Below, piece after piece: positions 51,852-60,517 of a DNA stretch of 64,000 nucleotides. The notes beneath the pieces are model-generated. The model searched no databases. It had not been told where the DNA came from and saw only the letters and a list, made by a program, of their open reading frames with translations. The stretch comes from Acidobacteriota bacterium. Its GTDB lineage: Bacteria; Acidobacteriota; Blastocatellia; Chloracidobacteriales; JADJPF01. The stretch's first letter is position 1, and every line of letters begins with the position of its first letter. The stretch covers positions 95,471 to 159,470 of the forward strand of contig JACQZQ010000092.1 of NCBI GenBank assembly GCA_016213785.1. The letters are read 5' to 3'. A program made the position numbers and the translations under genes.

Positions 51852-53704
51852 GTGCAACCGCAATGCGTGAAATAAAAACTTTTCCTGGCAAACCCTCGAC
51901 CCTTATTCAAGTCTTACAATATGCCCTAGAAAAACATGGTAAGAAGGCTGCCTTTCATTATAAACAAGCTGGTAAATGGACTAGTGTATCCTATCAAGAT
52001 GTTGCACAACGAATTCGTTATGTAGCTCTTGGGTTAAATAAAATTGGTATAAATCATGGTGATAGAGTTTCTGTAATGGCTGAAAGCTGTGTTGATTGGA
52101 TTGTAGCCGATTTTGGCTCACTCTCTACCGGTGCAGCAGATGTCCCTATCTACCCCACATTAACCCCTAAACAAGCTGCTTATATTATTAAAGATAGTGG
52201 CTCACAAGTAGTTTTTGTTTCTGATGAAAAACAATTAAAAAAAGTCTTAGAAGTAACAGATGAGTTACCTCAACTAAAGAAAATTGTTGTTTTTGAAAAA
52301 TATAATCCTAGCTTAGCAAAAAATCCTGACCTAGTTATGCAACTTAAGGATTTAGAAGAGTTAGGTAAATCTCTTGATAAAGAACAACCTCAACTTTATG
52401 AGCAGTTAACTGGCAAAATTCAACCTAAAGATCTAGCTACATTAATTTATACTTCTGGTACAACAGGAGAGCCTAAAGGTGTTATTTTAACTCACTGGAA
52501 CCTCACCTTTAATGTAGTTAATACTGCTGATGAAAGCTTAGATTTTACTGATGAAGATTGCTCGCTTTCTTTCCTTCCTTTTTCACATGTTTTTGAGCGT
52601 GCAGTAGTCTATAGCCTAATTTATATGGGCATTGGAATGTATTTATCTGAAAGTATTGAAGCTGTAGGTGCAAACTTAGTAGATGTACGTCCAACAATTA
52701 TGACTAGTGTACCTCGTATGTTTGAAAAAATTATGGCTAAAATTACCGAACAAGGTATGACAGCCGGTTTTCCTAAAGCAAATATTGTACGTTGGGCTGT
52801 AGAAATTGGTCGTCAATGGGCAAAAATGAACCATAGAGGTGAATCAATCCCATTTTTCTTAGACTTTCAATATAAACTTGCTAAGGCTCTTTTCTATGAC
52901 AAACTCTATAATGAAAAAATGGGCGGTCGTGTAAGGCTCTTTCTCTCAGGTGGTGCACCTCTAGCAGATGATATTGCCTATTTCTTTCTTGCAATGGGAA
53001 TCCCTATTTTACAAGGCTATGGCTTAAGCGAAACCTCTCCTGTAGTCTCTATTAATACACTAAAAGATAATCGTGTTGGTAGTGTAGGCAAAGTAGTTAA
53101 AAATGTAGAAGTTAAACTATCTGAACAAGATAGCGAAATTTGGGTACGTGGGCCAAATGTCTTACAAGGCTACTATAATAAACCTCAAGAAACCTCTAAA
53201 GCCTTTGAGGGTGAATGGTTTAAGACTGGCGATGTAGGAAAATTTGATAAAGAAGGATTTCTTTATATTACTGACCGTATTAAAGAACTTCTTAAAACCA
53301 GTGGTGGTAAATACCTTGCTCCTCAACCAATTGAGAGTGCTCTTAAAGGTAGTATGTATATTGCTCAAGTAATGTTGGTTGGCGATAACAAAAAATTCCC
53401 TTCAGTCTTAGTTGTTCCTAATTGGGAAACAATGGAAAACTATGCTAAATCAAGCGGTATTTCTTTTAGCTCCCGTAAGGAACTTTGTAGTAATTCTCAA
53501 ATACTAGATATGATGCTTAAGGAAGTTAGCCGCCTTACTCCAGATCTAGCACAATATGAAAAAATTAAGAAAGTGGCTTTGATTGAAAATGAGTTTACAG
53601 TAGAAAATGGCGAATTAACTCCAACAATGAAAGTCAAACGTAGAATCATTGAAGACCATTACAAAGATTTGATAGATAAAATGTATGAAGGTGGTAAAGA
53701 TTAG
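51848..53704 (+). CDS. Long-chain acyl-CoA synthetase (AMP-forming)
   Basis: 618 aa ANL-superfamily enzyme that activates fatty acids to acyl-CoA. The AMP-binding P-loop is LIYTSGTTGEPKGVILTHWN, the aromatic motif is GYGLSETSPVVS, the hinge Asp is in GEWFKTGDVGKFDKEGFLYITDR, and the FAA1-type fatty-acyl motif is KELLKTSGGKYLAPQPIE. It feeds the hydratase/dehydrogenase, thiolase and dehydrogenase encoded downstream. Confidence 0.95.
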   Translation: MSATAMREIKTFPGKPSTLIQVLQYALEKHGKKAAFHYKQAGKWTSVSYQDVAQRIRYVALGLNKIGINHGDRVSVMAESCVDWIVADFGSLSTGAADVPIYPTLTPKQAAYIIKDSGSQVVFVSDEKQLKKVLEVTDELPQLKKIVVFEKYNPSLAKNPDLVMQLKDLEELGKSLDKEQPQLYEQLTGKIQPKDLATLIYTSGTTGEPKGVILTHWNLTFNVVNTADESLDFTDEDCSLSFLPFSHVFERAVVYSLIYMGIGMYLSESIEAVGANLVDVRPTIMTSVPRMFEKIMAKITEQGMTAGFPKANIVRWAVEIGRQWAKMNHRGESIPFFLDFQYKLAKALFYDKLYNEKMGGRVRLFLSGGAPLADDIAYFFLAMGIPILQGYGLSETSPVVSINTLKDNRVGSVGKVVKNVEVKLSEQDSEIWVRGPNVLQGYYNKPQETSKAFEGEWFKTGDVGKFDKEGFLYITDRIKELLKTSGGKYLAPQPIESALKGSMYIAQVMLVGDNKKFPSVLVVPNWETMENYAKSSGISFSSRKELCSNSQILDMMLKEVSRLTPDLAQYEKIKKVALIENEFTVENGELTPTMKVKRRIIEDHYKDLIDKMYEGGKD

Positions 53705-53781
53705 TATGTTTATGCAGAATTATAAATGTTGCAATAGCATAATTTATATTTGCTGCTGTTTTAGTAGTAAAGATTATTTTG

Positions 53782-53807
53782 TAGGCGCGTAGACTTGGAC
53801 GCGCCTA
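53782..53807 (+). terminator. Rho-independent terminator after the acyl-CoA synthetase gene
   Basis: TAGGCGCGT (53782-53790) pairs with ACGCGCCTA (53799-53807) around an 8-base loop, followed by TTTTATTTTT. Partial read-through would let the operator at 51120 influence the next genes; otherwise those have their own promoter. Confidence 0.8.
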
Positions 53808-53826
53808 TTTTATTTTTGGAGGATTA

Positions 53827-56262
53827 ATGGCGTATAAGATTGAAAAAGTAGCTGTTTTAGGCGCAGGCGTAATGGGTGCCCAAATCGCTGCGCATTTTGT
53901 AAATGCAGGATTTAAAGTATTACTCTTAGATATTCTCCCACCCTCACTTCTAGGAGAAGAAGCCCCTAAAAAATCATCAACAAAATCTCCTGAATGGGGA
54001 TTAAAACCAGCTGAAGCAGGCCCTCGTAGCGCTATTGCTGCTACTGCTGTGGCTAATGCTCGTAAGCTAAAACCTGCTCCATTTTTTGCCCCAGACCTAG
54101 CTGATAATCTTAGAGTGGGAAATTTTGAAGACGATCTAGATAAACTTAATGAAGCTGATTGGGTTATTGAAGCAATTATTGAAAGACTTGATATCAAACG
54201 CTCTCTTTATGAAAAAGTAGATAAAGTTCGTAAAAATGGCTCTATTATTACTTCAAATACTTCAGGCATTTCTATTAGTGCTATGGCTGAAGGTCGTAGT
54301 GAGGATTTTCGTAAGCATTTTCTTTGTACACACTTCTTTAACCCTCCTCGATATATGAAGTTACTTGAAATTATTAGTACTCCTGAAACTTGTCCAGATG
54401 TAGTTAAATTTGTTGCTGATTTTTGTGATAGACGTTTAGGAAAAGGTATTGCTTACGCTAAAGATACTCCAAATTTTATTGCTAATCGTATTGGTACATT
54501 TGGAATGATGAACGGTATGAAGGTAATGCAAGAGGAGGGCTACACTGTAGAAGAAATAGACAAATTAAGTGGCCCAATCCTTGGACGACCAAAAACAGCG
54601 TCTTTTCGTACCATAGACCTAGTTGGACTAGATACCTGTGCTATGGTTTCTCAAAATGTTTATGCAAGTGCTGTTAATGATGAGCGCCGTGATGTTTTCC
54701 AAGTTCCAGAGTTTATTAACAAAATGATTGCTAATAAATGGCTAGGAAATAAAACAGGTCAAGGATTTTATAAAAAAGTAAAAACTGAAAGTGGATCAGA
54801 GATTTATTCATTAGATATAAATACTTTAGAATATCGTCCACAACAAAAAGTTAAGTTCCCAATTTTAGAAACTGTTAAATCAATTGAAAATGTTGGCGAA
54901 AGAATTAAAACTCTAGTTTATAGCGATGACCGTGTAGGTAATTTTTTATGGAAAACCTTAAGTGAGACTTTAATTTATACTGCTAATCGTATTCCAGAAA
55001 TTGCAGATGATTTTGTCCAAATTGATAATGCTTTAAAATGGGGCTTTAACTGGGAATTAGGTGTATTTGAAACCTGGGATGCAATCGGAGTTGAAAAATC
55101 AGTTGAAAAGATGCGTAGCGAAGGCCGCACTATTCCCACCTTTGTACAACAATTATTAGATAGCGGTAAAACCTCCTTCTATCAATATAAAGATGGCTAT
55201 ACCTATAAGTTTGACCCATCAACAGGTGACTATAAACAAATAGAAGAAAAACCAGGAATTATAGTTCTCTCTTCACTCAAAGATCGCCAAAAAGTAGTTA
55301 AGAAAAATGCTGGTGCTTCATTAATTGACCTTGGAGATGGGGTTGCTTGTCTAGAATTCCACTCTAAGATGAATGCAGTAGGTGCTGATACTATTTCAAT
55401 GATGAACTTTGCAGTAAAAGAAGTTTCACAAAATTTTGAAGGCTTAGTAGTTGGAAATCAAGGAGATGTTTTTTCAGCAGGCGCTAATTTAATGCTTCTA
55501 CTTTTAGCTGCTCAAGAGCAAGAATGGGACGATGTTGATTTAATGATTCGCGGTTTCCAAAATGCAAATATGGCAATGCGATATTCAGATAAGCCCGTTG
55601 TTGTAGCACCTTTTGGCCTTACCTTAGGCGGTGGATGTGAAATTAGTATGCACTGTGACCGTACACGTGCAGCAGCAGAAACTTATATTGGGCTTGTAGA
55701 AATTGGCGTAGGTTTAATTCCTGCCGGTGGTGGTACTAAAGAACTAGCCTTAAGAGCTACTCAACAGGCAGCAATGGAAGTTGAGGCAGATGCTTTTAAC
55801 TATATTAGACAAGCTTTTGAAACTATTGCTACCGCTAAAGTTGCTACAAGCGCAGTAGAAGCTAAAAAACTAGGCTTACTACGTAAAACAGATCAAATTT
55901 CAATGAATAAAGACCGCTTAATTGATGATGCTAAACAAGTTGTCCTAGGAATGGTAAAAGAAGGTTATGAACGTCAACAACCTAGAACAGATATTCCTGC
56001 ACTAGGAGAAAGTGCTTTAGCTGCCTTAAAACTAGGTGTTCATATGATGGTTAGAGGTGGTTTTGCTACTGAATATGAAGGTCATATAGCTCGTAAGATT
56101 GCAAAAATTCTTACTGGTGGGGATCTTTCCCATAAGACCTTAGTATCTGAACAACATTTCTTAGACTTAGAACGCGAAGCCTTCTTAAGCCTTTGTGGTG
56201 AGCGTAAAACCCAAGAACGTATTCAAGCTATGCTTAAGACTGGTAAACCATTGAGAAACTAA
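53827..56262 (+). CDS. 3-hydroxyacyl-CoA dehydrogenase / enoyl-CoA hydratase fusion (FadN-type)
   Basis: 811 aa. The N-terminal part (about 1-330) is 3-hydroxyacyl-CoA dehydrogenase: NAD loop VLGAGVMGAQIAAHF, and CTHFFNPPRYMKLLEI with the catalytic His, then TPNFIANRIG. The C-terminal part is crotonase-like (KPVVVAPFGLTLGGGCEISMHCD). This order is the reverse of E. coli FadB and matches the FadN type. GGAGG lies in front of the ATG. It carries out the two middle steps of beta-oxidation. Confidence 0.94.
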   Translation: MAYKIEKVAVLGAGVMGAQIAAHFVNAGFKVLLLDILPPSLLGEEAPKKSSTKSPEWGLKPAEAGPRSAIAATAVANARKLKPAPFFAPDLADNLRVGNFEDDLDKLNEADWVIEAIIERLDIKRSLYEKVDKVRKNGSIITSNTSGISISAMAEGRSEDFRKHFLCTHFFNPPRYMKLLEIISTPETCPDVVKFVADFCDRRLGKGIAYAKDTPNFIANRIGTFGMMNGMKVMQEEGYTVEEIDKLSGPILGRPKTASFRTIDLVGLDTCAMVSQNVYASAVNDERRDVFQVPEFINKMIANKWLGNKTGQGFYKKVKTESGSEIYSLDINTLEYRPQQKVKFPILETVKSIENVGERIKTLVYSDDRVGNFLWKTLSETLIYTANRIPEIADDFVQIDNALKWGFNWELGVFETWDAIGVEKSVEKMRSEGRTIPTFVQQLLDSGKTSFYQYKDGYTYKFDPSTGDYKQIEEKPGIIVLSSLKDRQKVVKKNAGASLIDLGDGVACLEFHSKMNAVGADTISMMNFAVKEVSQNFEGLVVGNQGDVFSAGANLMLLLLAAQEQEWDDVDLMIRGFQNANMAMRYSDKPVVVAPFGLTLGGGCEISMHCDRTRAAAETYIGLVEIGVGLIPAGGGTKELALRATQQAAMEVEADAFNYIRQAFETIATAKVATSAVEAKKLGLLRKTDQISMNKDRLIDDAKQVVLGMVKEGYERQQPRTDIPALGESALAALKLGVHMMVRGGFATEYEGHIARKIAKILTGGDLSHKTLVSEQHFLDLEREAFLSLCGERKTQERIQAMLKTGKPLRN

Positions 56263-56276
56263 AGGAGAAATAAAAA

Positions 56277-57458
56277 ATGAAAGATGCAGTAATTGTTGCA
56301 ATTGCAAGAAGTGCCGTTGGCAAAGCTTATAAAGGAACTCTTGCCAATGCCCGCCCAGATGATATGGCGGCGGAAGTTATGAACTACGTTCTCAGTCGTG
56401 TACCTGAACTTGATCATAAAGAAATAGATGATGTGGTCTTGGGTTGTGCAATGCCCGAAGCTGAGCAAGGAATGAATGTTGCTCGAATTGCTTCTCTACG
56501 TGCAGGGCTACCTGTTTCACTCTCAGCAATGACTATTAATCGTTTTTGTGCATCAGGTCTTCAGTCTGTTGCCCAAGCTGCTGAACGTATTTGTATTGGT
56601 GGTATAGATGTGGCTCTTGCTGGTGGTGCAGAGACTATGTCTATGATTCCAATGGGTGGACATAAAATTGTACCTAACCCTTATCTAGTAGAAAATTATC
56701 CAGATGCTTACCTAGGAATGGGACTTACAGCAGAACGCTTAGCCCATCGTTATGAAGTTAGCCGTGAAGAGCAAGATGAGTTTTCTTATCAAAGCCATCA
56801 AAAAGCTATTGCAGCTATTGAATCTGGTAGGTTTAAGGATGAAATAGCACCACTTAAGGTTAAACACGATAAGTTTAATGCTAAGGGTAAAAAAGAAGTA
56901 GTTGAAATTGTTTTTGATACTGATGAAGGGCCAAGAAAAGATACAACTAAAGAAGCTTTAGCTAAATTAAAGCCTGCATTTAAGGTTAATGGTACAGTAA
57001 CAGCAGGTAATTCTTCTCAAATGTCAGATGGCGCAGCAATTGCGCTAATTATGTCAGATCAAAAAGCTGCACGCTTAGGGCTTAAGCCTTTAGCAAGATT
57101 TGTTTCCTTTGCTACAGGCGGAGTTGAACCCGAAGACATGGGAATTGGCCCAGTAGTAGCAATCCCTAAAGCATTAAAATTAGCAGGCTTAAAGCTTGAA
57201 GATATTGATATTATTGAATTAAACGAAGCCTTTGCTGCACAGGCTCTCTCAGTTATTAAAGTAGCAGGACTAGATCCAGCTAAAGTTAATGTTAATGGTG
57301 GTGCTGTAGCCTTAGGTCATCCTTTAGGTTGTACAGGTACAAAATTAATAGCTTCACTAGTTTATGAGTTAAAGCGACGTAATGGCCGCTATGGAATGGT
57401 AACAATGTGTGTTGGCGGTGGTATGGGTGCTGCTGGCATTTTTGAGGTCAATAATTAA
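56277..57458 (+). CDS. fadA: Acetyl-CoA acyltransferase (3-ketoacyl-CoA thiolase)
   Basis: 393 aa. The nucleophilic Cys is in [18 protein letters not shown], His in [19 protein letters not shown], and the second Cys in [17 protein letters not shown]. It cleaves 3-ketoacyl-CoA to acetyl-CoA. It starts 14 bases after the fusion gene with AAAGGAGAA upstream, so the two form one transcript, as in fadN-fadA pairs. Confidence 0.95.
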   Translation: MKDAVIVAIARSAVGKAYKGTLANARPDDMAAEVMNYVLSRVPELDHKEIDDVVLGCAMPEAEQGMNVARIASLRAGLPVSLSAMTINRFCASGLQSVAQAAERICIGGIDVALAGGAETMSMIPMGGHKIVPNPYLVENYPDAYLGMGLTAERLAHRYEVSREEQDEFSYQSHQKAIAAIESGRFKDEIAPLKVKHDKFNAKGKKEVVEIVFDTDEGPRKDTTKEALAKLKPAFKVNGTVTAGNSSQMSDGAAIALIMSDQKAARLGLKPLARFVSFATGGVEPEDMGIGPVVAIPKALKLAGLKLEDIDIIELNEAFAAQALSVIKVAGLDPAKVNVNGGAVALGHPLGCTGTKLIASLVYELKRRNGRYGMVTMCVGGGMGAAGIFEVNN

Positions 57459-57468
57459 GCTTGGAGAG

Positions 57469-57488
57469 GGCAGATTTATAAATCTGCC
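57469..57488 (+). terminator. Palindromic hairpin between thiolase and acyl-CoA dehydrogenase genes
   Basis: GGCAGATTTATAAATCTGCC is a perfect 20-bp palindrome, extendable outward with wobble pairs into GAGAG / CTTCTT. It begins 10 bases after the thiolase stop. It may trim or partly terminate the transcript before the next gene. Confidence 0.5.
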
Positions 57489-57547
57489 TTCTTAAATATT
57501 TAATAATCTGATTTTTACATTAATTTTGGAAAGGAAGTATAAATTTT

Positions 57548-59338
57548 ATGTCTAAAACAGTTATGGCAAAAGCAAAAATAGTCAAGGGTGGTAGCTTCTT
57601 GATTGAAGAAAAAAAACCTTCAGAAATTTTTACTCCAGAAGATTTTTCTGAAGAACAACGTGCAATAGCAAAAACCACTCGTGATTTTGTTGCGGGTGAA
57701 GTCTATCCTAATCGTAGTGAGATAGAGAATAAGAATAAAGAATTACTCGTATCTTTGCTACGTAAATCTGGGGAACTTGGTCTACTTTCCTTTGATATTC
57801 CAGAAAAATATGAAGGTTTGGGTTTAGATAAAGTTTGCTCAATGTTAGTTGCAGAAAATCTTGCTCCTGCTGGTGGTTCATTTGCTGTTTCTCATGGAGG
57901 TCACACAGGAATAGGAACTTGGCCTATTATTTATTTTGGTACAGAAGCCCAAAAGAAACATTATTTACCTAAACTTGCTACTGGTGAACTGCTTGCTGCT
58001 TATGCCTTAACTGAACCTCATTCAGGCTCAGATGCTTTAGCCGCTAAGACAAGAGCAGTACTTTCTGAGGATGGTAAGCATTATATTCTTAATGGTACAA
58101 AGATGTGGATTACTAATGCTGGTTTTGCGGATGTCTTTGTAACTTTTGCTAAAGTTGATGGAGATAAATTCTCAGGATTTATTATAGAAAAGACTTTTCC
58201 TGGTGTTTCTACAGGTGGGGAAGAACATAAAATGGGTATTCGAGGCTCTTCTACTTGTACTTTGGAACTTAATGACGCAAAAGTTCCAGTAGAAAACCTC
58301 TTAGGTGAAATTGGTAAAGGACACCTTATAGCTTTTAATGTGCTTAATATGGGTCGTTTTAAGTTAGGTGCAGGTTGTGTTGGTGGTGCAAAAGCAGCAA
58401 TGAAAGAAGCTATTGCTTATGCTAATGAGCGCCATCAATTTAATAGACCAATTTCTTCTTTTGGTGCAATTAAACAAAAACTAGCAGAAATGGCTATTCG
58501 TTGCTATGGGGTTGAAAGCGCTGTTTATCGCACTGCTGGCTTAATTGACCAAGCCCTAGAAGGCGTTGATGCTGATGATAATGCTGGAATCTTAAAAGGT
58601 ATTGAAGAATATGCAATTGAATGTTCAGCAATGAAAGTTTATGGAACTGAAATGTTAGACTTTGTTGCTGATGAAATGGTTCAAGTTTATGGTGGTTATG
58701 GCTATTCTGAAGAATATCCAGCCGCAGCTGTTTATCGTGATTCTCGTATTAATCGCATTTTTGAAGGTACTAATGAAATTAACCGTATGTTAATACCTGG
58801 AATGCTACTTAAGAAAGCAATGAAGGGTGAACTTGCACTTATGCAAGCAGTTAAACAGTTAATGGAAGAACTACTTAGCTTCCCATCTATGGATGATGAA
58901 GAAGATGGAGTTTTAGCAGAAGAACAAAAAATGGTTCGTAATGCTAAGAAAGTAGTTTTAATGGTTGCTGGTTCTGCTGCTCAAAAATATATGCAAAATA
59001 TCTCTGACCAACAAGAATTACTAATGGGTATAGCTGATATTATTATGGAAGTTTATGCTATGGAAAGTGCTTTACTTCGTACCCAAAAATTTGTTGAAGC
59101 TAATGGTGAAGCAAGTGCTGAGCTAAGACTTGAAGCCACAAAAGTCTTTATTAATGACGCAGTTGATAGAATTGAAATTAAAGCACGTCCACTTTTAGCA
59201 GCACTTGTTGAAGGCGATATGCTTAGAACTCAAATTGCTGCCTTAAAACGCTTTACCCGCCACACCCCTTATAATTGCATCCAAGCCCGTCAACGTATTG
59301 CTGCTGCAATGACTGAAACTGGTAAATATATTTTCTAA
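57548..59338 (+). CDS. Acyl-CoA dehydrogenase (FadE-type)
   Basis: 596 aa flavoenzyme that performs the first oxidation step of beta-oxidation. The dehydrogenase core (about 30-420) has YALTEPHSGSDALAAKTRA and WITNAGFADVFVTFAK for FAD. The Glu-bearing region GGYGYSEEYPAAAVYRDSRI is followed by FEGTNEINRMLI. A C-terminal helical extension of about 150 residues is typical for the FadE/VLCAD-like branch. AAAGGAAG precedes the start. Confidence 0.94.
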   Translation: MSKTVMAKAKIVKGGSFLIEEKKPSEIFTPEDFSEEQRAIAKTTRDFVAGEVYPNRSEIENKNKELLVSLLRKSGELGLLSFDIPEKYEGLGLDKVCSMLVAENLAPAGGSFAVSHGGHTGIGTWPIIYFGTEAQKKHYLPKLATGELLAAYALTEPHSGSDALAAKTRAVLSEDGKHYILNGTKMWITNAGFADVFVTFAKVDGDKFSGFIIEKTFPGVSTGGEEHKMGIRGSSTCTLELNDAKVPVENLLGEIGKGHLIAFNVLNMGRFKLGAGCVGGAKAAMKEAIAYANERHQFNRPISSFGAIKQKLAEMAIRCYGVESAVYRTAGLIDQALEGVDADDNAGILKGIEEYAIECSAMKVYGTEMLDFVADEMVQVYGGYGYSEEYPAAAVYRDSRINRIFEGTNEINRMLIPGMLLKKAMKGELALMQAVKQLMEELLSFPSMDDEEDGVLAEEQKMVRNAKKVVLMVAGSAAQKYMQNISDQQELLMGIADIIMEVYAMESALLRTQKFVEANGEASAELRLEATKVFINDAVDRIEIKARPLLAALVEGDMLRTQIAALKRFTRHTPYNCIQARQRIAAAMTETGKYIF

Positions 59339-59347
59339 AAGTCTAAG

Positions 59348-59384
59348 TTAGTGATAGCTAAGAACATTTCTTAGCTATCACTAA
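59348..59384. terminator. Strong bidirectional terminator between fadE-type gene and menC
   Basis: TTAGTGATAGCTAAGAA (59348-59364) pairs perfectly over 17 bp with TTCTTAGCTATCACTAA (59368-59384), with a 3-base loop. It lies between convergent genes and overlaps the menC stop codon (59381-59383). Confidence 0.85.
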
Positions 59385-60484
59385 AATCTCTTTGATCTTT
59401 GGGTAAGCTCATTAATACGTTTTTCATTTACTTCAAACCCTAGCCCAGGAGTTGTTGGGACAATTATTGTTCCTTTAGACGTTATTTTAATTTCAGGCTC
59501 TACAATGTCTTGATGCCAATACCGGCTACTTGCAGAAACATCCCCAGGTAAAACAAAACCTATTAATGAAGACAAAGCAATATTATGCGCACGCCCTATT
59601 CCACTCTCTAACATTCCTCCACACCATACAGGAATATTTCTAGCTAAAGAATAATCATGTATTCTTCTTGCAGATAAATGACCTCCAACACGACCAAGTT
59701 TTATATTTATAATCTTACAAGCCTCTATTGATAAGGCTCTACGAGCATCATCTACACTTAAAATAGATTCATCTAAACAAATAGGTGTATTTATTTTTTC
59801 CTGTAATTCACTATGATCAATCATATCGTCATGCTCAAGTGGTTGCTCAATCATCATTAAATTATAGTCATCAAAGCTTTTAAGTAGTTGTAGGTCTGAT
59901 AAGGTATAAGCCGAATTAGCATCGACCATAAGCTGAAGTTTAGGAAACTCTTTTCTTACAGCTTTGATTAAGTCTATATCGTGGTTAGGTTTAATCTTTA
60001 TTTTAATTCGTCTATAACCTTCTAAAAGCTCCTTTTCAATTTTCTTAAGTAGACTAGCTATATTTTCTTGAATACCTATAGATACACCGCAGGGGATTTC
60101 TTTTAACATTCCGCCTAACAATTTGCTAAGAGCTATATTTTGTGCTTTAGCATAAAACTCCCATACGGCTGTTTCTAAGGCAGCTTTAGCCATGTTATGA
60201 CCGCGAATTTGAGGAAAAAACCTAGAGACTTCTTTAGGATGAGAAAATGTTTTACCAATTAAGCTAGGAGCTAAGTACTCAGAGATCATTAGCCAAGCAG
60301 TATCTATAGATTCATGATTATAAAAAGGATGTTCTGGTGCAGTACATTCACCGTAGCCAATAAGGCCATCAGAAAAAAGTTTTACAAGTAAAATTCGTCT
60401 AAGTGTTGTACGTCCAAAACTAGTTTCAAAAGGTGAAACTAGTGGCATAGAGATTTCTTTTAATTCAATTTTTTCAATTTTCAT
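59381..60484 (-). CDS. menC: o-Succinylbenzoate synthase (enolase superfamily)
   Basis: 367 aa, MenC type 2, related to N-acylamino acid racemases. The capping domain opens with [24 protein letters not shown]. The barrel shows the Lys-x-Lys acid/base pair in RIKIKIKP and metal ligands in [20 protein letters not shown] and CLDES. It makes o-succinylbenzoate for menaquinone. No other men genes are adjacent, so racemase activity is possible as well. Confidence 0.88.
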   Translation of the reverse strand: MKIEKIELKEISMPLVSPFETSFGRTTLRRILLVKLFSDGLIGYGECTAPEHPFYNHESIDTAWLMISEYLAPSLIGKTFSHPKEVSRFFPQIRGHNMAKAALETAVWEFYAKAQNIALSKLLGGMLKEIPCGVSIGIQENIASLLKKIEKELLEGYRRIKIKIKPNHDIDLIKAVRKEFPKLQLMVDANSAYTLSDLQLLKSFDDYNLMMIEQPLEHDDMIDHSELQEKINTPICLDESILSVDDARRALSIEACKIINIKLGRVGGHLSARRIHDYSLARNIPVWCGGMLESGIGRAHNIALSSLIGFVLPGDVSASSRYWHQDIVEPEIKITSKGTIIVPTTPGLGFEVNEKRINELTQRSKRF

Positions 60485-60517
60485 ATTTTCATATTTAATA
60501 GATCTTTATTCCAATAA

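Noticed and set aside
53805..54197. Minus-strand frame inside the HCDH-ECH fusion gene
   Set aside because: Antisense to the NAD-binding domain, with biased composition only.
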